14,906 nt of DNA from assembly GCA_003838065.1 (NCBI GenBank), contig QZAC01000098.1:1-14906 (forward strand), read 5' to 3'. Source of the stretch: Methanocalculus sp. MSAO_Arc2 (GTDB taxonomy: Archaea > Halobacteriota > Methanomicrobia > Methanomicrobiales > Methanocorpusculaceae). The position numbers were made by a program, and so were the translations under genes. Positions 1 through 6,202 of this stretch are shown piece by piece. Each line of letters opens with the position of its first letter. The first letter of the stretch is position 1. Under the pieces are notes generated by a model. The model searched no databases. It saw only the letters and a program-made list of their open reading frames with translations, and was not told where the DNA came from.

Positions 1-30
1 TCACGTTTTACCATTAAAAATACTATGCTA

Positions 31-56
31 CACCATATGTAATATACATTGTGGTG
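31..56. repeat. Imperfect inverted repeat (hairpin) in AT-rich flank
   Basis: CACCATATGT and ACATTGTGGTG face each other across a 5-base AT spacer. The outer CACCA/TGGTG arms pair fully, and the inner ATGT/ACAT pair after a small bulge. It could be an operator or a transcript hairpin, but no intact gene adjoins it, so its role is unknown. Confidence 0.35.
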
Positions 57-175
57 ATGTGGAGGCGGCTGTATCCCACCATTGAAATGGCGGGGATTAG
101 CCTGTTTTCGATCCTAAAAAACGGACTTTTTGGCAATAAATCCGGATTATCCGTGTCCAAATCCGGGTATAGTGA

Positions 176-618
176 TCATCTCCTCAATCCTTGAATGGTG
201 CCTGTCCCGGGCACCCCGGCGACGACCTCGCCTGCCAGAACTCTATCGATAGTCACCGCAGAGTCGGCACGGCTGCCAAACGCCTTGTTGACGATCCAGT
301 AGGGTTTGGTACACTGACGCGCTCTGCCCTCTGCTGGTGATGATCATACCTGAATAGACCATAATCAATCTTTTTCGTTACAGGACTGTCCACAGGTCGT
401 CCCATGTCATTGGCCGAATCCGAACATCAAAACCCATCTCTTCTCCGGTCCATTATACAGAATCGACATCGAACCTGCAGCGGATTCACCAGCTTCGAAC
501 CACCAGATTATTGTACCTGATCTCAGGGCTCATGAAGGATCTTGGGAAGGGTAACACCCGCAGATGTCAGGTTTTCCATGGATATGTATGTTCCTGCCCG
601 CCAGACAACATCCGGCAT
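176..618 (-). pseudogene. Probable decayed coding sequence, family not recognised
   Basis: No intact gene occupies the first 674 bases. On the minus strand three consecutive stretches in different frames read like protein. Positions 618-523 begin MPDVVWRAGTYISMENL and end at TGA. Positions 529-407 contain IIWWFEAGESAAGSMSILYN and end at TGA. Positions 343-176 contain KPYWIVNKAFGSRADSAV and end at TGA. Their 5'-to-3' order, rich aromatic and glycine content and ordinary codons fit one ancestral gene broken by frameshifts and stops. Dropping a single C near 527 would join the first stretch to a further frame reading HEPEIRYNN. I do not recognise the family; the composition would suit a surface or beta-rich protein, but that is a guess. 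Chance open frames are the main alternative. Between 57 and 175 I see only AT-rich sequence with small inverted repeats, such as CCGGAT at 142-147 with ATCCGG at 161-166. Confidence 0.35.
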
Positions 619-640
619 CTACATATTAAGCAAAGGCATG

Positions 641-648
641 ATTTTATC
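641..648 (+). promoter_or_regulatory. Possible TATA box of the reductase gene
   Basis: ATTTTATC is centred about 30 bases before the ATG at 675. No SD sequence lies between them, which suggests a leaderless or nearly leaderless mRNA. The match to the archaeal TATA consensus is only fair. Confidence 0.35.
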
Positions 649-674
649 TCTCCTCATCATTAACCTCTTTTCGT

Positions 675-1355
675 ATGCGACCATATCTTATCATTAACGC
701 TGCCATGAGTGCCGATGGAAAACTTTCCACCCGGGAGCGGCGCCAGGTGCGTATATCGGGCACTGAAGATTTCGCTCGTGTCGACCATATGCGTGCTGAC
801 TGTGATGCTATACTGGTGGGTATCGGCACAGTGCATGCAGATGATCCATCTCTTACGGTAAAATCGCCAATTCTCAGAAAAGAACGGTTATTACGTGGAC
901 AAGAAGAGAACCCGGTGAGGATTGTACTTGATTCCCGTGCTGAAACTCCAAAATCTGCAGATATCCTCATGAAAGGAAAAGGGAAGCGAATTATTGCGGT
1001 AACGCAGCAGGCTGATCCAGAAAATATAGCTCAACTCAGGGAATATGCTGACATTATCCTGTGTGGAGTCGATCGAGTCGATCTTCATTGCCTTTTAAAA
1101 GAACTGCAGATACGGGGGATCAGGAAAGTTATGGTTGAAGGTGGAGGTACGGTTATCTGGTCATTTCTGAGCCAGGGGCTCTTTGATGAATTGAATGTGT
1201 ATCTTGGTGCCGTTATCATAGGTGGTATGACTGCCCCAACCCTTGCAGATGGAGAGGGCTTCATCAGTGAGGAACAATTTACAAAACTTATCCTGGATGA
1301 TGTACAGCAGGTTGACAATGGAGTTCTTATCAGGTGGAGGAAAAAAGAGAGGTGA
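675..1355 (+). CDS. arfC: 2,5-diamino-6-(ribosylamino)pyrimidinone 5'-phosphate reductase
   Basis: This 226-residue protein belongs to the RibD C-terminal reductase family (archaeal type, like MJ0671). It is expected to use NAD(P)H to reduce the ribosyl side chain of the diaminopyrimidinone phosphate to ribityl, an early cytosolic step of archaeal riboflavin, FAD and F420 synthesis. Visible family signatures are the N-terminal NAAMSADGK (residues 8-16), the nucleotide-binding region DAILVGIGTVHADDPSL (44-60), RIVLDSRAETP (82-92) and the glycine-rich VEGGGTVIWSF (134-144). No deaminase domain is fused, as usual in archaea. Length is normal for the stand-alone enzyme. The ATG at 675 is chosen because the conserved start NAAMSADGK follows directly; a second Met at 705 would remove it. 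The gene is apparently monocistronic and ends 3 bases from the convergent lipoprotein gene. Confidence 0.88.
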   Translation: MRPYLIINAAMSADGKLSTRERRQVRISGTEDFARVDHMRADCDAILVGIGTVHADDPSLTVKSPILRKERLLRGQEENPVRIVLDSRAETPKSADILMKGKGKRIIAVTQQADPENIAQLREYADIILCGVDRVDLHCLLKELQIRGIRKVMVEGGGTVIWSFLSQGLFDELNVYLGAVIIGGMTAPTLADGEGFISEEQFTKLILDDVQQVDNGVLIRWRKKER

Positions 1356-1358
1356 ATA

Positions 1359-1832
1359 TCACGCTCTTGCCCGGTATCTATAGGTGGCATCGCTGATCAC
1401 AACCACTTCACCGGTAGTGTAGTGAGCAGTGACCTTCACCCGATCTGTTTCCTCTGTTCCTATAAAAGTAACCGATTTGCCAACAGTTAACGGGCGTTCA
1501 ATTGTTTGTGTTTGAACCCGTCCATCTGCCGCATACATCGTTGCCTCGATCTGCCTGATGAAAGCATGACCATGACCACCATTATACACGACATTGATAT
1601 CAGTTCGGAGCGGATCCCGGGATACTGTAACTGCTATTGCTTTTCCAGTAGGCATTTCACCTATAGGCCCCGGTGTGAGCGACCATGCCGGGTCAGGTTC
1701 TTCATGTGGAGGCTCAGGAGTCGGTGTCGGTGTTGCGACAGGAGGCACCGGGTCATCTGTTTCAGCGCAACCCGCCACAAAAAGGGCAGCTATCACTATG
1801 ATAGCTATTACGAGGTACTGCAGACGTTTCAT
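1359..1832 (-). CDS. Secreted lipoprotein of unknown function
   Basis: This 157-residue protein begins with basic MKRLQ, a hydrophobic stretch (residues 6-20) and a lipobox VAGC with Cys22, so it should be exported, lipid-anchored and exposed outside the cell. A proline/threonine-rich linker (about 29-50, including PTPTPEP) follows, typical of methanogen surface proteins. The remaining ~100 residues alternate hydrophobic and polar positions (AIAVTVSRDP, ATMYAADGRVQTQTIE), suggesting a beta-sandwich. I do not recognise a named family for this domain. The ATG at 1832 is preferred over the in-frame TTG at 1841 because it puts the basic residues directly ahead of the hydrophobic core. No clear SD is seen. 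Three TTTACCATA repeats lie 90-125 bases upstream and may regulate it. It converges on the reductase gene. Confidence 0.8.
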   Translation of the reverse strand: MKRLQYLVIAIIVIAALFVAGCAETDDPVPPVATPTPTPEPPHEEPDPAWSLTPGPIGEMPTGKAIAVTVSRDPLRTDINVVYNGGHGHAFIRQIEATMYAADGRVQTQTIERPLTVGKSVTFIGTEETDRVKVTAHYTTGEVVVISDATYRYRARA

Positions 1833-1920
1833 ATGTGTCAATAGGGGATTTTCCTATTTCATAGTTTCGCATGTACAATCGTGATTTCGAAGGTTGATTA
1901 TGGGTTCAGTCAACTATGAT

Positions 1921-1957
1921 TTTACCATATTGTACTTTACCATAATTTTTTACCATA
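1921..1957. repeat. Three 9-bp direct repeats TTTACCATA
   Basis: Exact copies start at 1921, 1936 and 1949, so unit spacings are 15 and 13 bases. They lie about 90-125 bases upstream of the lipoprotein start (minus strand), where they read TATGGTAAA. The array resembles an iterated protein-binding site. Similar TTTACCAT sequence occurs at 8-15, and TACCATA at 12987-12993 ahead of the PIN-ATPase gene. Confidence 0.5.
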
Positions 1958-1980
1958 CTGAACGCGTTATTCGGGGACGT

Positions 1981-1994
1981 ACGATCTTGATCGT
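1981..1994. promoter_or_regulatory. Perfect 14-bp palindromic site ACGATC-TT-GATCGT
   Basis: Six-base arms are separated by two bases. The site lies between the GYD gene terminus and the lipoprotein promoter region, 24 bases from the last TTTACCATA repeat. It may be a dimeric regulator site or part of the transcript end of the GYD gene. Short palindromes also arise by chance. Confidence 0.3.
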
Positions 1995-2025
1995 TTTGAA
2001 GCACCCGGATATCGGTTTCACTCAG

Positions 2026-2032
2026 AAAAAAA
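2026..2032 (-). terminator. T-run terminator after the GYD gene
   Basis: On the minus strand a run of seven T residues lies about 50 bases beyond the GYD stop. Archaeal RNA polymerase commonly terminates at such runs without a hairpin. Confidence 0.45.
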
Positions 2033-2080
2033 TCACTCCTTTCCCAACCCCCTCTTCTTCCCGGATGTCCTGCGGTGTTA

Positions 2081-2365
2081 TTATTGGGCCATTGCATAGA
2101 TCTCTTCTGGCAGAAGTGCTGTTAAGGATTCAGTACTCAAAGTTCCCCATTGGCTGATATTGATAATGACCCGTGCCAGAATCTCTGGTGATGGCAATTC
2201 TATAATTGCCACAAAGTCATAGCGGCCAAAAGTGTAGTAGAGGCCATGGAGTGTCCCCCCAGCCTCTTCGATGACCTTTTTCGCTTTATCATCACGGTTT
2301 TTCGCTTCTTTCATTCTTGCAATGGCTTTATCAGTCAGCTTCCCAAGTACTACAAAACGTGCCAT
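2081..2365 (-). CDS. GYD domain-containing protein
   Basis: This is a 94-residue cytosolic protein of the GYD family, a small ferredoxin-like alpha/beta barrel-type fold whose biochemical role is not established. The name-giving motif appears as GRYD (residues 47-50) in TFGRYDFVAIIE, preceded by VIEEAGGTLHGLYYT, which matches the family pattern. The start is set at ATG 2365 (MARFVVLGKLTDKA) because the family usually begins a few residues before this first strand, and a TATA box lies about 27 bases upstream. An in-frame extension to 2437 reads through that promoter and is unlikely. Length is typical. The gene seems monocistronic and leaderless, and is divergent from the membrane-protein gene at 2538. 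Confidence 0.85.
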   Translation of the reverse strand: MARFVVLGKLTDKAIARMKEAKNRDDKAKKVIEEAGGTLHGLYYTFGRYDFVAIIELPSPEILARVIINISQWGTLSTESLTALLPEEIYAMAQ

Positions 2366-2388
2366 AGTGAAACGAAAGGATATGGTGG

Positions 2389-2396
2389 AATATAAA
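2389..2396 (-). promoter_or_regulatory. TATA box of the GYD gene
   Basis: On the minus strand TTTATATT is centred about 27 bases before the ATG at 2365, a near-consensus archaeal TATA box. The spacing puts the transcription start at or next to the start codon, so the mRNA is probably leaderless. Confidence 0.6.
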
Positions 2397-2537
2397 GGTA
2401 GTGGTGCGTCCAGTCTTCTGATCAAAGATGAGTACACGGATTAGATCCATGTATTCATAGATACATTGCAGACACAACAGAACCCTTTTGCTTCCAGACG
2501 ATCCCTAATTCTTATGCAGGAGCAGGCAGGATAAACA

Positions 2538-3278
2538 ATGAAATGGGAGACGAAACTTGGAATTAGCCTCATATGTTTAACAGTTGCGATATATGGGGCA
2601 AAACTTGTCTTTATCGGTGACCAGGGAGAGAGCAGCACCCTTGATTATGTCATAAATGAATTTGGATTTCTTCCTGTCAGTGTCCTCTTTGTTACCGTCA
2701 TTCTCAATAAACTCCTTTCACATCGTGAGACGCAGGAGAAGCTCCAGAAGATGAATATGGTCATCGGGATCTTCTTCTCCGAGGTTGGGACAACGCTCCT
2801 CAAGCACTTTTCAGACGCAGATCAGGATCTTGATGAGCTGCGTGGAAACCTTCTTATTCGTGCTACCTGGACCGATGAAGAATTTAACCAGATCCTGGAG
2901 AACCTCAGGGGAACCGAGCAGACAGTTGATATCGATCGGATCGATCTTGAGATGCTACGGTCATTTTTACTTCAACAGAGAGACTTTCTGCTCCGTCTCC
3001 TTGAAAATCCTGTATTGCTTGAGCATGCCACCTTCACCGAGGCGCTGAGAGCTGTATTCCATCTCTCAGAAGAACTGGACAGCAGAGGGGATTTGCATGA
3101 ACTCCCACACGCAGATACCGCCCATCTCACTCATGATATCCGGCGTGTATATGACCGGCTCACCCCGGAATGGGTTGAGTATATGCGTTATCTGAAGTCA
3201 CACTATCCATACCTCTTCTCGCTTGCGATGCGGAAAAATCCATTTGATGAAGATGCAACACCGATTATTTCCGGGTAA
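2538..3278 (+). CDS. Membrane-anchored protein of unknown function (two N-terminal helices)
   Basis: This is a 246-residue protein. Two hydrophobic segments are visible, about residues 9-26 (ISLICLTVAIYGAKLVFI) and 43-58 (GFLPVSVLFVTVILNKLL). A charged, probably helical region follows (SHRETQEKLQKMNMVIGIFF) and then an acidic, mostly helical cytosolic domain to the end. I have seen similar proteins annotated as hypothetical in methanogens and some bacteria, and I know no assigned function. The helical tail with repeated LLRLLENPVLLEHATF-like segments could bind a partner. The ATG at 2538 follows GGAT in GCAGGATAAACA, a weak SD, and a TATA-like AATTCTTA lies about 27 bases upstream. No partner gene is in the same transcript. 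The gene after it is separated by 310 bases. Confidence 0.75.
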   Translation: MKWETKLGISLICLTVAIYGAKLVFIGDQGESSTLDYVINEFGFLPVSVLFVTVILNKLLSHRETQEKLQKMNMVIGIFFSEVGTTLLKHFSDADQDLDELRGNLLIRATWTDEEFNQILENLRGTEQTVDIDRIDLEMLRSFLLQQRDFLLRLLENPVLLEHATFTEALRAVFHLSEELDSRGDLHELPHADTAHLTHDIRRVYDRLTPEWVEYMRYLKSHYPYLFSLAMRKNPFDEDATPIISG

Positions 3279-3344
3279 ACTGCTCTGCTCATTGCGTTCA
3301 GAGGGGTATTTCACCTACACATTTATAGAATGGAATATAATCTT

Positions 3345-3376
3345 AAAAAGGGCCGCCATGTAGCCATACGGCTTTT
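3345..3376 (+). terminator. Possible terminator hairpin after the membrane-protein gene
   Basis: AAAAAGGGCCG and CGGCTTTTT can pair around a 13-base loop with a two-base bulge, and the descending arm ends in five T residues. It lies about 70 bases past the stop at 3278 and before the AT-rich promoter of the next operon. Confidence 0.35.
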
Positions 3377-3389
3377 TCGATAGATCCAA

Positions 3390-3540
3390 AATATAATTGT
3401 ACATAATTTTTTATATTATTGTTATATTTTTTTAATTATTTAATATTTATACAACTAATATATTTTATATATATATATATATATAAACTAATTATTTTCA
3501 ATTTATTCATTATTTTAACATCATCTTTATTATGTATTAT
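3390..3540 (+). promoter_or_regulatory. Extremely AT-rich promoter/leader region of the DUF2193 operon
   Basis: Positions 3279-3589 hold no gene. From about 3390 the composition drops sharply: 3421-3480 contains only 3 G/C bases and 3481-3540 only 7. Several TATA-like octamers are present, including TTTATATA at 3464-3471 and TTTATACA at 3446-3453. The transcription start cannot be assigned. If the 3464 box is used, the leader would be roughly 100 bases, long for an archaeal mRNA and able to hold control elements. Confidence 0.55.
3466..3485. repeat. (TA)10 dinucleotide tract
   Basis: Ten uninterrupted TA units lie in the promoter region of the DUF2193 operon. Such tracts are flexible, melt easily and can change length by slippage, which could alter promoter strength. 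Confidence 0.85.
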
Positions 3541-3557
3541 GATCTTAGGCAATGCCA

Positions 3558-3573
3558 TTGGGCAGATGCCCAA
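3558..3573. promoter_or_regulatory. Perfect inverted repeat just before the DUF2193 ribosome binding site
   Basis: TTGGGCA and TGCCCAA are exact reverse complements separated by GA. The repeat ends a few bases before the SD GAGAGGTG (3575-3582) and 16 bases before the start codon. It could be an operator for a dimeric repressor. With a two-base spacer a full RNA hairpin is sterically tight unless the inner pair opens. It is one of the few GC-rich elements in the leader. Confidence 0.55.
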
Positions 3574-3589
3574 AGAGAGGTGTGAAAAT

Positions 3590-5089
3590 ATGTCAGAACT
3601 CTATCGAAAAATTATCGCTGAGGCGATGGGTGTCCAGCGAGCAGATGTAGAGACGATCAAGAAGAAGCGGGGATCGGAGTGTGTACTCACAGATGCCGAA
3701 GCCTATGTCGAGGCGGTCAAGAAAATGATGCCCGCATCCGGGCAGAGTGAAGCTGTAATCAACCTGCATAAGGCATCGGTCGTCTCCCACTACAATGCAT
3801 TGAAGAGCCTTACAAATAAAATCAGGCCAGAAGACGACCCTTTTGTCGAACATTATCAGACGCCTGTTGTTCTTGAGATCCTCTGTGATGAGGACCCGGA
3901 ATTTGAAAAGAGCCTTGATGCATTTGTCACCCAGATAGGTAAATCCAATGTAATCATCGGGCGTGAATCTGCACGACGATATGCAGGCTTTTATGGTCCG
4001 ACCTGTGTTGTTGACTTTGCCCTGATCCCGGGGAGTACAAGCGCTGTTGTGAATCAGATCCTGAAGAAGACTGAGATTCCCGAGGCCCACAAAAAGGCGA
4101 TACTTGCCGCAAAATCCTGGGGAATGAATACTTCCTATGGTGTCGGCGAAGTCTTTGCAACACGTGTTGAAGAAGGAGACACCCTTGCAGATGCAACTGA
4201 GAAAGAGGTGAAGCAGGTCCAGGAGATCTACAAGAACCCGGTGAAGGCCCAGGCCGAACTGATGGACGGGGCAGGCCATACCTCATTTGACGTCAGGAAG
4301 TACATGGACAAGTACCGGGAGCACGTCCTGCCTGCTGTGAAGGCGGCTATTGATGACAAAGTTCACTATGGAAATATCGTCACCATCCCTGCATATTGTG
4401 TGGGTGATATCGGCCACCATATCGCACAATCGACCTACAATATGTGTAAGGATGATGTGATCATGGCCACAATAGACGCAGTCACCGGTGTTATGGAGAA
4501 AACACTCGATGCAAACGTCGACAAGATGAAGAGCGAGTTTGATATCCTCTCGGTTGCAACCGGTGCATCTGCCTGCGCAACCGAGTATATCCTTGAACTT
4601 GACGGGTTCAATGCGCCGATGATGGTTGACCTGCTCACCAAGCGGTTCCACAACTTTGTACAGCTCAAACCAACCCGGGGGGCTGCAGCCGAGCTGCATA
4701 ACTGTGACTTTATGGATATGCTCTACCGCGGATGGAAGATCCTCGACCGGGCACGGAGATCAAAAGCCGGATCTGACAGGAAACTCGTCCCAAAAGTTGC
4801 CGGATGTGAAATCGATCTCTCACCGATCTATGAAAACGAGGTGCTGATGAACCCGCAATGGTATGCATATCCGGCCTGTGCGATCACGGTTCGTGCTTCT
4901 GCGCTGATGCGGCTCTCCGACTATCCGTGCCTCCTGACGAGCGAACCGGTGACGGCGACGATGATGACCAATATCATTGCGCTCAACAAGAAGTGGGCTG
5001 CTGCTCCGGTTCGTGCATGCAAAGACTGTGCTGCGGCATGTCTCGTTGACTTCAGGCACCAGTACTGTGAATACAGAGATGCGGTATAA
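3590..5089 (+). CDS. DUF2193 family protein (methanogen-conserved, unknown function)
   Basis: This 499-residue soluble protein matches what I recall of DUF2193, a family of about 500 residues found in methanogens with no established activity. Recognisable blocks include FVEHYQTPVVLEILCDEDPE, GFYGPTCVVDFALIPGS, ILAAKSWGMNTSYGVGEVF, YGNIVTIPAYCVGDIGHH and LTSEPVTATMMTNIIALNKK. There is no signal peptide or membrane segment. The C-terminus has a compact cluster, C477-x2-C480-x3-C484, H490 and C493, that could bind metal or an Fe-S cluster; this is inferred from spacing only. The ATG at 3590 is chosen because GAGAGGTG lies about 7 bases upstream and MSELYRKIIAEAM fits the family start. The frame stays open back to 3419, but that part is AT-rich promoter translated as Ile/Phe/Tyr-rich nonsense. 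It is the first gene of an operon with DUF2180 and an aquaporin. Confidence 0.82.
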   Translation: MSELYRKIIAEAMGVQRADVETIKKKRGSECVLTDAEAYVEAVKKMMPASGQSEAVINLHKASVVSHYNALKSLTNKIRPEDDPFVEHYQTPVVLEILCDEDPEFEKSLDAFVTQIGKSNVIIGRESARRYAGFYGPTCVVDFALIPGSTSAVVNQILKKTEIPEAHKKAILAAKSWGMNTSYGVGEVFATRVEEGDTLADATEKEVKQVQEIYKNPVKAQAELMDGAGHTSFDVRKYMDKYREHVLPAVKAAIDDKVHYGNIVTIPAYCVGDIGHHIAQSTYNMCKDDVIMATIDAVTGVMEKTLDANVDKMKSEFDILSVATGASACATEYILELDGFNAPMMVDLLTKRFHNFVQLKPTRGAAAELHNCDFMDMLYRGWKILDRARRSKAGSDRKLVPKVAGCEIDLSPIYENEVLMNPQWYAYPACAITVRASALMRLSDYPCLLTSEPVTATMMTNIIALNKKWAAAPVRACKDCAAACLVDFRHQYCEYRDAV

Positions 5090-5106
5090 GCAGCAGGTGA
5101 TCCTGT

Positions 5107-5313
5107 ATGAAATGCTATATATGCGCAGAACAGGGAAAAACCAGCGATGCAGTGGCGATCTGCATCATATGCGGCATGGGTCTTTGTACAGAGCATGCAA
5201 TGAGGGAGGAGATGGAAAAGTGGGAGGGAGGATATCCCTTCCCGGCAAAGAAGCTCAAACAGAGCATTCCTCGCATTCTCTGCCCCCCCTGCTACAATGC
5301 CATGAAGTCGTGA
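5107..5313 (+). CDS. DUF2180 family small zinc-binding protein
   Basis: This 68-residue protein matches my memory of DUF2180, a short methanogen family of unknown function. Eight potential metal ligands are arranged as C3-x2-C6, C19-x2-C22, C27-x2-H30 and C59-x2-C62, enough for two zinc sites in a B-box or treble-clef-like cross-brace. The segment EKWEGGYPFPAKKL (37-50) between the ligand groups is the family's conserved, proline- and lysine-rich part. It probably acts as a protein- or nucleic-acid-binding adaptor; this is inference. AGGTGA at 5095-5100 is an SD about 6 bases before the ATG, and the gene starts 17 bases after the DUF2193 stop. Its stop is followed 9 bases later by the aquaporin start, so the three genes are almost certainly co-transcribed. 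Confidence 0.82.
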   Translation: MKCYICAEQGKTSDAVAICIICGMGLCTEHAMREEMEKWEGGYPFPAKKLKQSIPRILCPPCYNAMKS

Positions 5314-5322
5314 GGTGGGTTC

Positions 5323-6060
5323 ATGTCACTTCTGAAACGGTGTGTAGCTGAGGTTGTCGGCACCTTCCTCCTTGTGTTTTTTGGTGCGGGAGCAGCCGCA
5401 ATAACCCTGATGCTTGCAAAAGGAGAACAACCCATGTCTGATTTCAGTATCGGTATTGGGTATCTCGGTGGACTTGGAGACTGGCTTGCAATCGGTCTTG
5501 CCTTTGGTCTTGCGATAGCTGCTGCCATTTATGCACTCGGAAGAATATCCGGCGCACATATTAACCCGGCTGTCACAATCGCGCTCTGGGCATCGAAGAG
5601 GTTCCCGACTCGCGAAGTGGGTCCCTACATCATAGCACAGCTTATCGGAGCAACGATCGCGAGTTTCCTCTTCTTTGCCTGCGCCGGTCCTGAATCGGTT
5701 ACTATCGGCGGACTCGGTGCAACGGCACCCTTCCCGGGTATCACCTACAGCCAGGCGATCCTGGTTGAGGCCATTGGAACATTTCTTTTAATGCTCGCCA
5801 TCATGGGAGTTGCTGTTGATAGACGGGCACCAGAAGGCTTTGCAGGCTTGATCATCGGACTTACGGTAGCTGGTATCATCACCACAATCGGTAATCTTAC
5901 CGGTTCGTCGATTAACCCGGCCCGTACCTTTGGCCCCTTTGTTGGAAATTCTCTGCTCGGTGGAGGAAATCTCTGGGAGTTTTTCCCGATCTATGTAATT
6001 GGCCCGATTGCAGGGGCACTTGTTGCCGTGTTCCTCTATGACTGGCTGAACAAAGAATAA
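5323..6060 (+). CDS. aqpM: Aquaporin, AqpM type (MIP family channel)
   Basis: This 245-residue integral membrane channel belongs to the major intrinsic protein family and is closest in sequence to methanogen AqpM. Known AqpM conducts water and has been linked to CO2 or H2S passage. Both half-helix signatures are intact: SGAHINPAVT with NPA at 81-83 and GSSINPARTFGP with NPA at 198-200 followed by Arg201, the filter arginine. Phe61 in helix 2 and isoleucine instead of histidine near residue 185 in helix 5 suit the unusual AqpM selectivity filter. Six hydrophobic segments and two inverted halves are evident. GAGGTGGG overlaps the DUF2180 stop and serves as SD. It is the last gene of the operon, and a T-run follows. 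Its pairing with two uncharacterised cytosolic proteins suggests a regulated gas or small-solute role, which is inference. Confidence 0.93.
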   Translation: MSLLKRCVAEVVGTFLLVFFGAGAAAITLMLAKGEQPMSDFSIGIGYLGGLGDWLAIGLAFGLAIAAAIYALGRISGAHINPAVTIALWASKRFPTREVGPYIIAQLIGATIASFLFFACAGPESVTIGGLGATAPFPGITYSQAILVEAIGTFLLMLAIMGVAVDRRAPEGFAGLIIGLTVAGIITTIGNLTGSSINPARTFGPFVGNSLLGGGNLWEFFPIYVIGPIAGALVAVFLYDWLNKE

Positions 6061-6067
6061 TCTCCAC

Positions 6068-6074
6068 TTTTTTT
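6068..6074 (+). terminator. T-run terminator after the aquaporin gene
   Basis: Seven T residues start 8 bases past the aquaporin stop codon, fitting the archaeal terminator type that needs no hairpin. It marks the end of the three-gene operon. Confidence 0.6.
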
Positions 6075-6202
6075 CTAACGAGATCCCGGCGATTGCACTA
6101 TTTCGGATTCAGCATGTATTTCCTCTTTCGATCAGTATGGCAATGGAAAGACACAACCCCCATCCTTTTTACCTCCCTGGATCCTATCTGAACTGAAGGA
6201 TC

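Noticed and set aside
113..134. A-rich/T-rich hairpin (CC-A5 against T5-GG) as terminator of a gene entering from the left
   Set aside because: The stem has a mismatch, is mostly A-T, and no coding frame enters from position 1 on the plus strand.
1894..2157. 87-residue plus-strand ORF across the lipoprotein-GYD intergenic region
   Set aside because: It runs antisense into the end of the GYD gene, covers the repeat array and has no ribosome binding site.
3419..3589. N-terminal extension of the DUF2193 protein by 57 residues
   Set aside because: The codons are AT-rich promoter sequence read as Ile/Phe/Tyr/Leu. A proper SD precedes the ATG at 3590, and the family starts there.
3593..4699. Long minus-strand ORFs opposite the DUF2193 gene (up to 228 residues)
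   Set aside because: They are antisense to a conserved gene with an SD, and lack promoters and recognisable motifs.
3590..5089. Methanol- or methylamine-corrinoid methyltransferase (MtaB-like)
   Set aside because: The size and some Gly/Cys-rich blocks invited the idea, but the sequence does not match MtaB as I know it and fits DUF2193 instead. No corrinoid protein gene is adjacent.
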